Shown here piece by piece: positions 11,220 through 21,868 of a DNA stretch of 64,000 bases. The stretch covers positions 186,001-250,000 of the forward strand of contig NW_017566999.1 of NCBI RefSeq assembly GCF_001661265.1, read 5' to 3'. The position numbers were made by a program, and so were the translations under genes. This DNA comes from Saitoella complicata NRRL Y-17804 (lineage: Eukaryota; Ascomycota; Saitoellomycetes; Saitoellales; Saitoellaceae). The first letter of the stretch is position 1. Each line of letters begins with the position of its first letter. Under the pieces are notes generated by a model. It was not told the DNA's origin. It searched no databases and saw only the letters and a list, made by a program, of their open reading frames with translations.

Positions 11220-11802
11220 TTTCGAGGGTATGACGTTGTGGGTATTTTTGTCGGTGGCCAAAAAATTCGGCAAGTCTACGTTATCGTGCATGGCCGGTCC
11301 TCGTGTACGTTTTCGGCAAATAGACGACCCGGAGTGAAGCTAAGAATTGATCCATCGGATGAAGAAAAAATTCATTTTCAGTTTTAAAGGTTGAAGTGTG
11401 AGGCTCATCTATGCCACCCGGCCGATCACTCAAAGATTCACGCCATTCCCGCTGCCAAAAATGCTCCCCACGAGTCCAAGGCATGTCCCCCGCCCCTTAA
11501 GCCTCCCGTCTCCACATTTCGGCATCCCTATCAATAGTTTCAGCAGTTCCTTTGCTCCGGTATCCATTTCCTTTCCTCCGTTGGGACGCGTCTGGGGCGC
11601 AAATTACGTCGCCTCAACCAAAACTTTGCCCTGCACCACTAAAGGCAACATCCCCCTCGATCCGACGCTCTAAGTACACACACCAACCCCAGAAGGTATT
11701 TAGCATCTCATCGCCCCCCGCAACCCGTACTCCGTCAGATCAGTCATCTTGAGCATCTTCTTTTAACCTAATACCCATACTCTCCTCTCAAATCAGATCA
11801 AG
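11220..11802. promoter_or_regulatory. Divergent promoter of MYND gene and ACH1, pyrimidine-rich
   Basis: 583 bp between two divergent genes. From about 11440 to 11795 the plus strand is strongly C/T-rich with short CCCCT-containing stretches (for example around 11490), a pattern common in promoters and leaders of highly expressed fungal genes. The last 30 bases before ACH1 (CTCTCCTCTCAAATCAGATC) look like a 5' leader. No experimentally defined site can be assigned. Confidence 0.5.
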
Positions 11803-13430
11803 ATGGCTTCCAACCTCCTCAGACAACGCGTTCGCAACCCAGAGCTCTTGAAGAAGCTCGTTAAGCCAGAAGACACCGTTCCGTGGTTTAAGTCTGGCCA
11901 GTCCTTGGGATGGTCCGGTTTCACTGGTGTCGGATACCCCAAGTTGGTCCCTACTGCGATTGCGGATCACGTCGAGAAGAACAACCTCCAGGGACAGATG
12001 AAGTTCGACTTGTTCGTCGGAGCGTCTGCTGGTGCCGAGACTGAGGACAGGTACGAGTCAACCATCACGGATCGGTGATGACTAAGCTAACAGAATCATG
12101 TAGATGGGCTCAGTTGGACATGATCTCCCGCCGTACTCCTCACCAGGTTGGTAAGAACATTGCTAAGGGTATCAATGAGAACCGCATCAAGTTCTTCGAC
12201 AAGCACTTGTCCATGTTCCCTCAGGACCTTGTTTACGGTTTCTACCAGAAGGACACCCCCGGAGGTGGAAAGTTGGACTGGGCTATGGTTGAGGCTACCG
12301 CCATCACTGAGGATGGCCACATCGTTCCCGGTGCCTCCGTTGGTGCTACTCCCGAGTTGATGCACGTCGCCGACAAGGTCATCATTGAGGTCAACACCGC
12401 TCTTCCTTCCTTCGAGGGTCTCCACGATATCACCGAGATGGACCTTCCCCCTCATCGCAAGCCCCTGAACGTCACCGGCGTTAAGGACCGCATCGGTACC
12501 ACCGCCATTCCCATCGACCCCTCTAAGATTGCTGCCATCATTGAGGTCAACCGTGGTGACGCTACCGGGCCCAACGCTCCCGCCGATGCCGACTCTAACG
12601 CCATCGCCGGTCACTTGATTGAGTTCTTCGAGCACGAGGTCAAGATGGGCCGCATGCCCGCTAACCTTCTTCCCCTCCAGTCCGGTATCGGAAACGTCGC
12701 CAACGCCATCATCGGTGGTCTCGGTGCCTCCAAGTTCGAGCACATGACCGTCTGGACTGAGGTCTTGCAGGACACTTTCCTCGACCTCTTCGACTCTGGA
12801 TCCCTCGACTTCGCTACTGCCACCTCCATCCGTTTCTCTCCTGAGGGATTCGAGCGTTTCTACGCTAACTGGGACAAGTACGCTCATAAGATCTTGCTCC
12901 GTAACCAGGCTATCTCCAACTCCCCCGAGATCATCCGCCGTCTCGGTGTCATTGCCATGAACACCCCTGTTGAGGTCGACATCTACGCCCACGCTAACTC
13001 CACCAATGTCAACGGATCCAAGATGCTCAACGGTCTCGGAGGTTCTGCTGATTTCTTGCGTAACGCCAAGTACTCCATCATGCACACCCCCTCCGCCCGT
13101 AAGACCAAGACCGACAAGACCGGTATCTCCACCATCGTGCCTATGGCTACTCACGTCGACCAGACTGAGCACGATTTGGATGTTATCGTTACTGAGCAGG
13201 GTCTTGCTGACCTCCGTGGGTTGTCTCCTAAGGAGCGTGTTCCTATCATCATCAAGAACTGTGCTCACCCTGACTACCGCGCTCAGTTGGAGGAGTACTT
13301 CAAGTACGCTGAGTTCGCTGCTACCAAGTGGGGAGCCGGTCACGAGCCCCAGTCTTTGAAGCACGTCTTCAAGATGCACACCAACATGATGGAAAACGGA
13401 ACCATGAAGCTCAAGGACTGGGGTTTCTAA
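11803..13430 (+). CDS. ACH1: Acetyl-CoA hydrolase / succinyl-CoA:acetate CoA-transferase
   Basis: Mitochondrial enzyme that transfers CoA between succinyl-CoA and acetate (historically called acetyl-CoA hydrolase), used in acetate detoxification and growth on two- and three-carbon acids. Exons 11803-12050 and 12104-13430 around a 53-nt intron, giving 524 residues, close to the 526 of the yeast protein. Recognisable blocks: [18 protein letters not shown] near the start, [20 protein letters not shown] across the splice, [15 protein letters not shown], and the C-terminal [19 protein letters not shown] and NCAHPDYR. Codon use is sharply restricted (C- and T-ending codons such as GTC, GCT, ACC), as in very highly expressed genes, which explains a long antisense open frame. 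Confidence 0.96.
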
Positions 13431-13651
13431 GCTGGTTGAGAATGTCGGACGTCTGAATACGAAGGGAGCTGTATCATCTAAAAGCTGAATGAAACATTAT
13501 TAGGATAGTTTGCTGGGTTTATTGTACGTTTAGGGCGCATGGTTGTTTGCTTTATCCCGCACTCATTTAGATTCAAGAGAAGATGAAGAAAAGCATCAAT
13601 AAATGAAGACATGATTATACATATAATTCGGTATCACAACGCCAATGATCC

Positions 13652-16045
13652 TTAATCCTCAGATTCCCCTGACTCCTGTTTTTCCGGACGCTCACGACGA
13701 GGTCTCCGGTTATCGCGATCCTGGGAGGACCTCTGTTCCCAACCGTTCCTACGCCCTCCGTCATCCCTTCGGTCACGATAGTTCCGACGCTCCCCACCGT
13801 CTCTTCGATCGCGGTTCTCCCAAGGCTTCCCACCCTCCCTCGCATCCCTGAAATCCACACCAGCCTTGTTCCATCTCATCGAATCTTGAACATACCCACC
13901 AGGCTGTCTCCTACGCTGCACCTCACGTGACTGATCCTTCAACTCATGTGATTTCTTCTTCAACTCCGCAATCTCTTGCTGCATTCTGATCTTTTCCTTG
14001 AGACGCTCAGCCTTCTCCTGGAGACGCAACTTCTCACGTTCCCACGGCTTCAGTGCGTGAGCTGGTTTGTTCTTCAGCGTTTCTGATGGGCCTGCGGTGA
14101 CATCCTCGGTGGGTACGGTGGGTGTGACGGCACCGTCCAGGTCCATTTCGGTATCTGCGACAGCGACAAATTCCTTTGGCTTCTTAGATTCTGGTAACAA
14201 CGTCTCAGTCTTCATCAACGCGGACTTCATCTGCGTCAGTTTCTCCTCAGAAAGGTTAAGAGACGCAAGATCAACCGGATTTTCTTCCTGCTTCGCTGCA
14301 AAAAGCAGTTGATCCACCAAACTGATGTTCACCCTCAATGCCTCTCCCATCCTCGCTTTGTCCCCTTCACGCTTGCCATTGGTAGCCATTCCCCTCAAAT
14401 CCATGTCCTGCGCCTTGATAACTGCCGTAGCCAAGGACTTGGGCGACTTGGTCACATCCGCACACTTCAAGTACGTCAAATAGAGCTGTGCGTCGGGGAA
14501 GATATTCCAACTCGGGCAACGATTCATAATGTTGGTTGCAATTTCGAATCCACGCTCGGTGCCGTCACGTCTACATGCCTGCAAAGCCAAGAACAAGATC
14601 TTCTTGTCTGGCCGTACGCCTTCTCTTCTCATACCGGCCAGAACCGCATCAGCGTCCTCCGCTGCACGCGATTGTACGTAAAGTCGGAAAAGGGCATGGT
14701 AGTTGACGAGGTCGGGCTTCACGCCATGGTCTCTGATGAGGTCAAAGTAGTTGATACCAAGGCGTTTCTGGCCGATCTGGGAGCAGGTTTCGAGGATCAC
14801 TGACAATCCGTTGTTGCCGATCTTCACAAGTTTTCTGGGCTGTTCGACGACTGCTGTTGCCGTTCTGTTTAGGTTCTTGATGCCGAATGTTTGCTCGAAC
14901 ACTTTGAATACCTCCTCACAGTCATCCTTCTTTCCTCCGGATGTGAGCATGCGACAGTATGCGGCGATGAACGTCTCTGACATCTCGGCTTCTTCGTCGC
15001 CGGCTTTCCATGCCGAGAACATCTGCTCCCATACTCCCTTAAGTTCTTCAATTTCTTTCATCTTATCCTCACCATCTTTATTCGCCACCAAAGTGAACAG
15101 GGATGTGTACGTGAGTGCATCAGGCTTCGCTGCTCCTTCAGTAGGAAGTTTGTCGAGAATCTCCCAAGCCATTGTCAAATTATTTGCTTTAACAGCGACT
15201 TTGAGCGCTGCATTGGCGTGAATGGTGTTCAGTCTCACCGGTGATTTCGGGGCGGTGAGAGAAAACCAGAGTTTGCTCAAGTACTCGGGCACCGATGAGA
15301 CATGAGCATTTTCCGCAAGACCGTTGAAGAGGATGGTGTAGGTGTATGAATCGGGGTGGTGTGCTCTCTTCTTCATCTCGTTGAAATACTTGAAAGCAGC
15401 AGTTACCGCGCCTTTCTTCAGACATTCCTGCAGGATGAGGTTCCATGACACTGTACACGATGTCTCATTCGTAGCCATGCGGATCAGGTTAATAGCGTCC
15501 TGCTCACGGCCATTCTTGAGGAGTCTCTGGACACGTTCACTGAGAAAATAGGAATCTGTGAGAACAGTGGAGTCTCTCGTTACTGCAAACTTCTTTGGCG
15601 CTCTGGGTCGGTCTCTGCTGGATCCTTCGTCGAACGTTCTCCTGGGTCGGTCTCCGTCCCTGCTGAATGCCTTGTCAAAGCTTCTCCTCTCTCTGGCTCC
15701 CTCCCTATCCGAACCTCCCTCTTTCCCATCTTTGGCGTATGTCCTGGCCGGTCTGTCCTTGCGCTCGAATCTACCACTCCTCTCGGACTTTGCCGCACCA
15801 GATCGCCCCTTCCTCGCTGCAGGCAGCATGCTCGGATGAGGCCGTTTTCTGTCCTTAGAAACTTCCCGTGCCTTAGCCGCTGCCGCCTTCGGCGCTGCAA
15901 GAATCTTGTTACGGAGACGTTCAGCAGGCGAGGCACCTTTCGGGCGAATTGGAGAAAGGCTAGCTGCTGTGATACTGAAGCAGCGGTGTTGCTGAGGCCA
16001 TCGTAACAGATTGGAAGTAATCGAAGCTCTCGCAAGTCGATACAT
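13652..16045 (-). CDS. Mitochondrial pentatricopeptide-repeat (PPR) protein
   Basis: Single exon, 797 residues. The first 25-30 residues (MYRLARASITSNLLRW) form a basic, amphipathic mitochondrial leader. Residues about 60-150 are a highly charged Arg/Lys/Asp/Ser tract (RPRRTFDEGSSRDRPRAPKK). PPR-type helical pairs run from about 165 to 530: SWNLILQECLKKGAVTAAF, DSYTYTILFNGLA, DALTYTSLFTLV and LVNYHALFRLYVQSRAAEDA. A C-terminal coiled coil (EREKLRLQEKAERLKEKIR) is followed by an Arg/Asp/Gly-rich tail. PPR proteins bind organellar RNA and fungal members serve in mitochondrial rRNA or mRNA processing and translation; which one this is (for example a Ccm1/Dmr1-like factor) cannot be decided here. 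It is head-to-head with RAD9, 193 bp between starts. Confidence 0.85.
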   Translation of the reverse strand: MYRLARASITSNLLRWPQQHRCFSITAASLSPIRPKGASPAERLRNKILAAPKAAAAKAREVSKDRKRPHPSMLPAARKGRSGAAKSERSGRFERKDRPARTYAKDGKEGGSDREGARERRSFDKAFSRDGDRPRRTFDEGSSRDRPRAPKKFAVTRDSTVLTDSYFLSERVQRLLKNGREQDAINLIRMATNETSCTVSWNLILQECLKKGAVTAAFKYFNEMKKRAHHPDSYTYTILFNGLAENAHVSSVPEYLSKLWFSLTAPKSPVRLNTIHANAALKVAVKANNLTMAWEILDKLPTEGAAKPDALTYTSLFTLVANKDGEDKMKEIEELKGVWEQMFSAWKAGDEEAEMSETFIAAYCRMLTSGGKKDDCEEVFKVFEQTFGIKNLNRTATAVVEQPRKLVKIGNNGLSVILETCSQIGQKRLGINYFDLIRDHGVKPDLVNYHALFRLYVQSRAAEDADAVLAGMRREGVRPDKKILFLALQACRRDGTERGFEIATNIMNRCPSWNIFPDAQLYLTYLKCADVTKSPKSLATAVIKAQDMDLRGMATNGKREGDKARMGEALRVNISLVDQLLFAAKQEENPVDLASLNLSEEKLTQMKSALMKTETLLPESKKPKEFVAVADTEMDLDGAVTPTVPTEDVTAGPSETLKNKPAHALKPWEREKLRLQEKAERLKEKIRMQQEIAELKKKSHELKDQSREVQRRRQPGGYVQDSMRWNKAGVDFRDAREGGKPWENRDRRDGGERRNYRDRRDDGGRRNGWEQRSSQDRDNRRPRRERPEKQESGESED

Positions 16046-16238
16046 GGCTCGGCAAAAACGTTTTCTGTGAAGTACCTCGAGAAATGTCGTTGCTGCTAAA
16101 AATAACTTTCGAAAATAAACCGTATGCGATCTGCGGGTGGTGCATTACTAGTAGCGTCGTACACCTTCCAACGCGCCGTACGCGCAACTGAAGTCCCGGT
16201 CGGCAAGTGCTGCGACTCTACACCATCCTTTACCAACG

Positions 16239-17669
16239 ATGAATGCTGTTATTCCTGGACAGGTAGGTCTGTCCCATGAATCATTGGACTTGAGCTGAGT
16301 TTTCCATCGAAGCACCTCAAAGAGTTCTCCCGCATCCTCGTTTGCCTCTCCAAACTCGGCGATGAAGTCACCATCGAGCCCAAGGGTGGCAAGCTCATGC
16401 TTTCATCTCTCAACTCGTCCAAATCGGCCTTTGGCATGGTAGTGCTCCATGCTACAAAGTTCTTCGACAGATATGACTTCAACGACCGTGGCGACGAAGG
16501 GGGGATGACTTGTAGAGTGAATTTGCGGGCATGTACTGTTGCTTTGAGGGTTGAATGCTAGCTAATATCTTGCCCAGCTCCTCCTATCTATCTTCCGCTC
16601 ACGAAATATCGAAGCTCGGGACAACAAAGACATGTTTGTCGAAAAGTGTGAGCTTCGCATGGTTGATTCATCCTCCAATGGAGAGTCCCGCCTCATCGTT
16701 CGTCTCATCTGCAAGCACGGCGTTCTCAAGACCTACAAGCTCACATACGAAGCGGCAAACCCGATGCATGCTGTCATGGATAAGAGTATGTGTAATGCTC
16801 ATTGGCGGATATCCAGCAAGATGTTGCGGGAGTACTCGGAGCACTTTGCTAATAAGGCGGAGGAGCTTACCTTCGCTGTGGATGAGCGCGGCAGGATCAT
16901 TTTGACGTCCTTCACCGAAGGGTTGGTTAGTGAAAGCGAGACCCTTCGTCAACCTATTCAGACCACCCTTTCCCTCGATCCTTCCGAGTTTGACGACTTC
17001 TCTGTGCCAGCATCAACGCAATTCACACTGACACTACGCGAATTCAAAGCAATTATCGGCCTCGCAGACTCCTTCAACCCACCATTACCGCTTTCTGCGT
17101 GCTACAGTACATCCGGCGGTCGTCCAGTCAACTTCAGCTTCGAAAAGCCAGAGCAGGGAGTCGTCGGTGAATTCATCGTCTCCACCATCGCCGAAGGAAG
17201 CAGTACCCAAAACGGCAGTTCTATCGGCAGAGGAAGCGGATGGACTAGTGTCAATGCCTCGGTACCGATCAGACGACTTGAAACCAGTCGGAGCTTCGTG
17301 GACAGAGACGAAGCTGAGGCCCACGCGCGGAATCATGACCCAAGCTTGGATCTCGGTGGTGATTCCCACATGACCGGTTACAACCAGGACTCAATGCTAG
17401 ATGAAACACCTTCACACGAAGATCAACTCGGTTGGCATGCCACCGACACCCACTCCGACCGTAGGATGTCACCCGCTCGGTCAACGATGCCACCACCCTC
17501 CAACCTCCCTTCACGGAATGTTACGCGGGATAACCAAGAACCGCTCTTTTTACCCGCTGATCAAGACGATGAGGATGAGGCGACGCGAAAGTTGGCGGAG
17601 GATATGGATGAGGATGAGGTTGGTCCCACGCAGGGTGCTACGCAGAAAGTGAGGGGTGTTTTTGACTGA
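16239..17669 (+). CDS. RAD9: Rad9, 9-1-1 DNA-damage checkpoint clamp subunit
   Basis: Rad9 pairs with Hus1 and Rad1 in the PCNA-like checkpoint clamp. Exons 16239-16262, 16313-16528 and 16578-17669 give 443 residues. The first exon codes for only MNAVIPGQ. The second supplies HLKEFSRILVCLSKLGDEV and LMLSSLNSSKSAFGMVVL, the third LLLSIFRSRNIEARD, MHAVMDKSMCNAHWRISSKM and IVRLICKHGVLKTYKL, all placed as in Rad9. The C-terminal tail after about residue 290 is disordered and Ser/Asp-rich, ending DEVGPTQGATQKVRGVFD. The second intron (16529-16577) fits the frame and the conserved spacing only with a GC donor (GCATGT), since the GT one base further breaks phase. A GT donor at 16517 keeps frame but drops four conserved residues. 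Confidence 0.88.
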
Positions 17670-18279
17670 GGGAGCGGATGTATGCTGCGAATTTTTCACA
17701 TGGATAGTTGTTATGGACTTATTAGAGTGTATCTTAGATATGGCGGCGTTCATTTGACTTGGGAAATATACCTGTTGGGGGTTGGGTTAGGGGGGGGGGG
17801 TCCGTTACCTTTGCCTTTAGTCGCGATCGCGATGTACGAATTAGCGAATCTGGATAATTGATACTTACAAATATTTCATTACTGAAAGCCACTCATTGTC
17901 TCTTACTTGCTCTTACCGTGAACTTGATCTTATTTATGCGAACATTCGTAACTATTACGATTAGAGGCCGGGCGAGAGCCCTCAATTAGCTTCGTTCAAA
18001 ATATATAAGAGCGATTATCAAATTATCAACTGTTTGATAAGTTGTATCTCTCAAGAAGACAAAGCTGAAAAAGGGGCTACCAATCCTCAGCCCTTCGGTC
18101 TCTGTTCTCGTGTACCAGGCAAACCGGATTGGGAGCACTGACAGTAGCATCCGCGCTAAACGCTAGTGCGGATGGGTAAAATAAATTCCCAGGTTTCCTC
18201 GCCGTGAAAACTTCTCCCTCTGTCGAACTCTCCTACTACCACACATACACCTAAACACACACAACCAAACTTCCACGAA
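17670..18279. promoter_or_regulatory. Upstream region of the 18280 gene
   Basis: About 610 bp downstream of RAD9. It holds an 11-base G run at 17790-17800, a TATATAA at 18002-18008 (about 270 bp before the ATG), and a pyrimidine- and CA-rich leader from about 18195 to 18279 (ACACACACAACCAAAC). That leader is typical of strongly expressed fungal genes. No coding frame is convincing here. Confidence 0.45.
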
Positions 18280-19380
18280 ATGTTCAACAAGATTACCAAG
18301 AACGTTTCTTTGAAGAAGACCTTCACTAAGGTCGCTAAGGGTGCCAAAAAGGCCGCCCGCTCTACATTTTGCTGCTTGACGCCTAAGGAGCAGCTTGAGG
18401 CAGCTTCTGTTTGGGCCGTTGAATCCGCCACCATCGCGGATGTTTCTGCTATCGAGCAGGCCGTTATTGCTTGTGAACTCATTGCTGAGGGTGATCACAC
18501 CCCCATCCTCTCTACTGCCTTGGCTTGCGGAGAAACCGCCTGCGTCACCAGTGACGCCATCATCGAGCAAGTTACTGAAGCTTGCGAAAGTGTTGTTGAG
18601 GCGAGCACTGCCCCTTGCCTCTTTGCTAACTCGTCGTGCGAAGAAGCCGCCGTCATGGAGATCGTTTCCCGAGTGCTTGAGATTGCTTCAACCGCCTCGG
18701 TCCTGGAGCCCGTTGTCGAAGCCAACAGTGTCGTTGGCACCTTGGACTCCTTCATGGAGCCTGAGGCTTGCCCGGAATTCAGTTTGCTGGACTCCGTCCT
18801 CTCTTCCGCTGCCGCTTTGGGCGGGGAAGACAGTGACGTCACTATTGAGTTGGACGACGAGCCAGTTCCGACTTCGTCCTCGGTCTATGCTGAGGATGAA
18901 GTCGAAACTGTTGCCGAGATCGAAGCTATTGAGGTGCTCTCAAGTACTCGTGAGACCGTTTCTATGACTTCGGCTGCTTCTGCTGCCAAGGTTGCTACTG
19001 CTAATGCCGACGTTGGGGAGGGTGAAGAGCAAGTTGTCGAGTCGCAATTGACAACCATCACTGTTCTGGACCGCCGTCTTTCCGATGACTCCGGAATCCA
19101 CCTCGACTCCATTGAGTCCGCGACGGTCAAAAGTGACATCGAACTCGATGTCAAGGTTTCCGTCTCCCAGACTGCCAGTGAGGCCTGCGAGCAGGCGACG
19201 AGGCTCACGGAGGAGGTGGCAGAGCCCGAACCTGATATGGAGGCCTTGCTGGCAAAATTGGAGGCGGAGAACCAGAGAATTGAGGTCATCGGCTCTGTCC
19301 TCAACAAAGCCAGCGCAATGAATGCGCAGCTGGAGACCACGACCAAGATTTCTAAGCGGAACAGTGTTTTTGGTTGGTGA
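18280..19380 (+). CDS. Unfamiliar Ala/Val/Glu/Cys-rich protein
   Basis: Single coding exon, 366 residues, family not recognised. The first about 35 residues are strongly basic (MFNKITKNVSLKKTFTKVAK then GAKKAARSTFCC). The rest is acidic and built from amphipathic helix-like stretches with spaced cysteines: IEQAVIACELIAEGD, IEQVTEACESVVEAS, TASEACEQATRLTEEV, plus Val/Glu/Ser-rich segments. The end (KISKRNSVFGW) is basic again. Restricted codon use and a CT/CA-rich leader suggest high expression. A canonical intron sits in the 3' untranslated region 22 bp after the stop. The overall plan (MF start, charged N-terminus, Glu-rich helical body with Cys) loosely recalls the 7044-7894 protein, but I see no alignable identity. 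Confidence 0.7.
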   Translation: MFNKITKNVSLKKTFTKVAKGAKKAARSTFCCLTPKEQLEAASVWAVESATIADVSAIEQAVIACELIAEGDHTPILSTALACGETACVTSDAIIEQVTEACESVVEASTAPCLFANSSCEEAAVMEIVSRVLEIASTASVLEPVVEANSVVGTLDSFMEPEACPEFSLLDSVLSSAAALGGEDSDVTIELDDEPVPTSSSVYAEDEVETVAEIEAIEVLSSTRETVSMTSAASAAKVATANADVGEGEEQVVESQLTTITVLDRRLSDDSGIHLDSIESATVKSDIELDVKVSVSQTASEACEQATRLTEEVAEPEPDMEALLAKLEAENQRIEVIGSVLNKASAMNAQLETTTKISKRNSVFGW

Positions 19381-19402
19381 ACAACCGTGATTTCAACGTC
19401 AG

Positions 19403-19451
19403 GTAAGTGTCGCATACGCTTTCGTTGGTGATCCTCTAACAACTCTTCTAG
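19403..19451 (+). other. Probable 3'UTR intron of the 18280-19380 gene
   Basis: A 49-bp segment with perfect signals: GTAAGT donor, CTCTAAC branch and CTTCTAG acceptor, starting 22 bp after the stop codon of the upstream gene. It is the strongest splice-site set in the region and is not needed for any reading frame. Confidence 0.65.
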
Positions 19452-20160
19452 AGAAAACTACAAAATCACAAAAAAAAGGGAAAAAGACTTTCCGAGTCAC
19501 GAAAACCGTTCAAAAAATCTGCTTTCGGCGTTAGGGGCGTTCTGGTATGTTTCTTCTTTTTCGATTTTCATGACAGCGTTCTGTGTTTACTGCTGAAAAC
19601 ACGATCGATTCAACTCGATCAACGCAGAACAGTAGACCTGTAGACTTGTAGACTCGTAAGCTCTAGGATAGTCTAGTCAATAGAATGGCATTAGGCCCAT
19701 CTTTGTTTCAGTTCAAATCCTTCCCTCCGTTCGTGATTCTCATCATAAGCCCGGAGACGTGTAAACCACCATGGGCAGGTAACAATTCTCTCACCGCACC
19801 AGCCCTGAGCCCGTGGTACACGTTAATGGCCTTCAAACCTCCTCGGGTCATTTCACGGAAGCATATATCCGTGAAAATTCACGTTGCATCGGCTGTAACT
19901 AATACACCAGGGTGCGATTATACCAGCCGATGCATATGGTAAACCGTCCGCATGCACAGTATAAATGAACTTTGGAAGTCAAGGGCGTGAACGACAGTGC
20001 TTCCATTAAAGTCCGATACACAACTGCAAAAAGTAGCATACATTTTGGTTCGCTCCAACCAGCTCACTCAAAGGGGGAAGACATCCTGTCTATCAATACG
20101 TAAACCTCCCCAGCACACCCAAGAAGTTTGCTAAGTGCTCCATACCCAGTAAATGCTATC
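19452..20160. other. Intergenic, no gene seen
   Basis: Space between two converging genes. It contains A-rich tracts just after the 3'UTR intron and a short imperfect tandem (TAGACCTGTAGACTTGTAGACT near 19633). An 85-codon open frame at 19685-19942 has no support beyond being open. Confidence 0.5.
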
Positions 20161-21189
20161 CTAAAAACTCGCAGGAAATCCGACACCATGACCGCTAGCA
20201 ACAATATCATACGCAGCCCTATCAAAAGGAGCCATCTCGTTATGGCACATCATTTGTAACCCGGCACCACCTTCGGGGTGGTACGTTGCCCTCCTTGAGA
20301 AAGTGAAAGGAGGACGTAGAGAAGGGTACCCGGTATCAACGACGCTCATAGCTCGGTGACCAAGGCTCGGCCTTTGTGAAATTCTCATGGCGACCTCGGT
20401 CGGTGAAGGAGGAAGAGAGTTGGGCGGACTCGGCGGCCATGATGCTTGAGACGGATCCGTGAGGCCAGTTTGGTGAGAGTTGAGGACGGGAGCGTGGCAC
20501 CCGTGAGTGCTGTTCAATCCATCCCACGACGAATAGATCTCCCCGACTGGCTGCAGTTGGTTCTGTTGAGTCGGTGCCATTCCATAGTCGTAATTTCCAT
20601 GGGAGAACGTACCAGTAGGAGGCATGGAAGGACCTGTGTACACGGGGGGATAGAGAGGCGAAGGGTGCGGTTGTTGGTGGGAGGACATGGGGATGGGCGA
20701 GTAGTCCAGCTCGAGAGGTTGAGGTCGGCGACGAACAGGTCCAGGCGATAACTGACTTGCCGGTTCGTAGACGGGACCAGGAGTGTAGGGGACCGAGGAG
20801 TGTTGCGATTGCTCCGGCGAGTAGTGAGTGTTGGTGGGAGAGTATTGCGCTTGCGGAGGCGTGTATTGAGGAGTTGTGGACTCATGTTCCTGCTCCTCAC
20901 AAGCAGCTTCCTCGGAGGAGTGTTCACTCAACATTGGAGGAGGCTCAGAGACCTCATGACAACGACAACAACATCCTTCCAACTTGATCACATGCTGAAC
21001 CTCCTTCAAGCGTCTCTCAACAGCACCACCCTCAGCGAGCTTGACGACACAGGCAATGCCGAGCTGGGTGCAACGATTGCAGCGAGCGGGATCAGTTGGA
21101 GAAGGGACGCAACGGATTTTGCGAGTGCGACAAGCAGTGCAAGCGATAGCAGTGCGACGAGTGGGTGACATGGCTGGCATGGCTGGCAT
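20161..21189 (-). CDS. Short Zn2Cys6 DNA-binding protein
   Basis: Single exon, 342 residues. The Zn2Cys6 cluster lies at residues 17-49 (ACTACRTRKIRC then PARCNRCTQLGIACV), the fungal Gal4-type DNA-binding domain. It is followed by a short helix-like stretch and a second cysteine group, GCCCRCHE, near residue 73. The remaining about 250 residues are Pro/Ser/Gln/Tyr-rich and disordered (repeated PQYTPPQAQYSP-like phrases), with no fungal-specific transcription factor middle homology region. This is typical of short Zn2Cys6 regulators of unknown target. The start has a doubled MPAMPAM sequence, so initiation could occur at any of three ATGs. Confidence 0.82.
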   Translation of the reverse strand: MPAMPAMSPTRRTAIACTACRTRKIRCVPSPTDPARCNRCTQLGIACVVKLAEGGAVERRLKEVQHVIKLEGCCCRCHEVSEPPPMLSEHSSEEAACEEQEHESTTPQYTPPQAQYSPTNTHYSPEQSQHSSVPYTPGPVYEPASQLSPGPVRRRPQPLELDYSPIPMSSHQQPHPSPLYPPVYTGPSMPPTGTFSHGNYDYGMAPTQQNQLQPVGEIYSSWDGLNSTHGCHAPVLNSHQTGLTDPSQASWPPSPPNSLPPSPTEVAMRISQRPSLGHRAMSVVDTGYPSLRPPFTFSRRATYHPEGGAGLQMMCHNEMAPFDRAAYDIVASGHGVGFPASF

Positions 21190-21868
21190 GAGATGCTGAT
21201 TGATGGCGATGTGCGGGTGGATCTTCTTATAAACGGCAATGGCCTCGCTACTTGTAGATGACCAGTTGATAACAGCCGAACGATCCAGCGCGTTGACCAG
21301 GTTTAAGCTTTTCTCGTGACCGAGAGCGCGGTTGGGAGGTTGAAATGAAAACGAGTGGACCGAAGACAGATTCGATCAGCGCAGCGTCCGATGATGAGAG
21401 GATGGAAGCGAGAGTTGATGTCACAAAAAGACGTATGCAAATAGCTTGATGGATGGCATACAAAGGCTGCGGAAGGCCCCGTATTTATGAACCTCCGTTC
21501 CTATGCGTTCATTGCTCGAGCAAGCGAGGCAACGCACCGTGTCCACGGCCTGCTGCGCGGGTGCTCCATGCTTAGGTAAACCAACTTCGTACCACAGCAG
21601 ATGCGAATTCGAAGAGCATGTGGTCACCGTCTTCGGCCCGTCTGATATCTCCCCCAACCTCGGTGCGGCTCAAGCGTCCGTATGGTAGGAGGTCAGGTGT
21701 GGGGGAAATAAGGTTGGTCACCTTAAATATGACAGGGGTCTAGGTTACCCGCATACTGACCTCACCCGCTCCAGGTGTATTATGCCCAATCAACCCATTC
21801 AACTGCAATGATCAGTAAGCCAAGCTTCGAATAACCTCCCGGCATCACACCAAGGTTACGTCTCGCAC

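Noticed and set aside
12096-13379. 427-codon open frame on the minus strand opposite ACH1
   Set aside because: It is the exact antisense of a conserved, strongly codon-biased gene. The restricted codon set removes stops from that frame, and the product is a low-complexity Val/Gly/Leu/Asp string with no motif.
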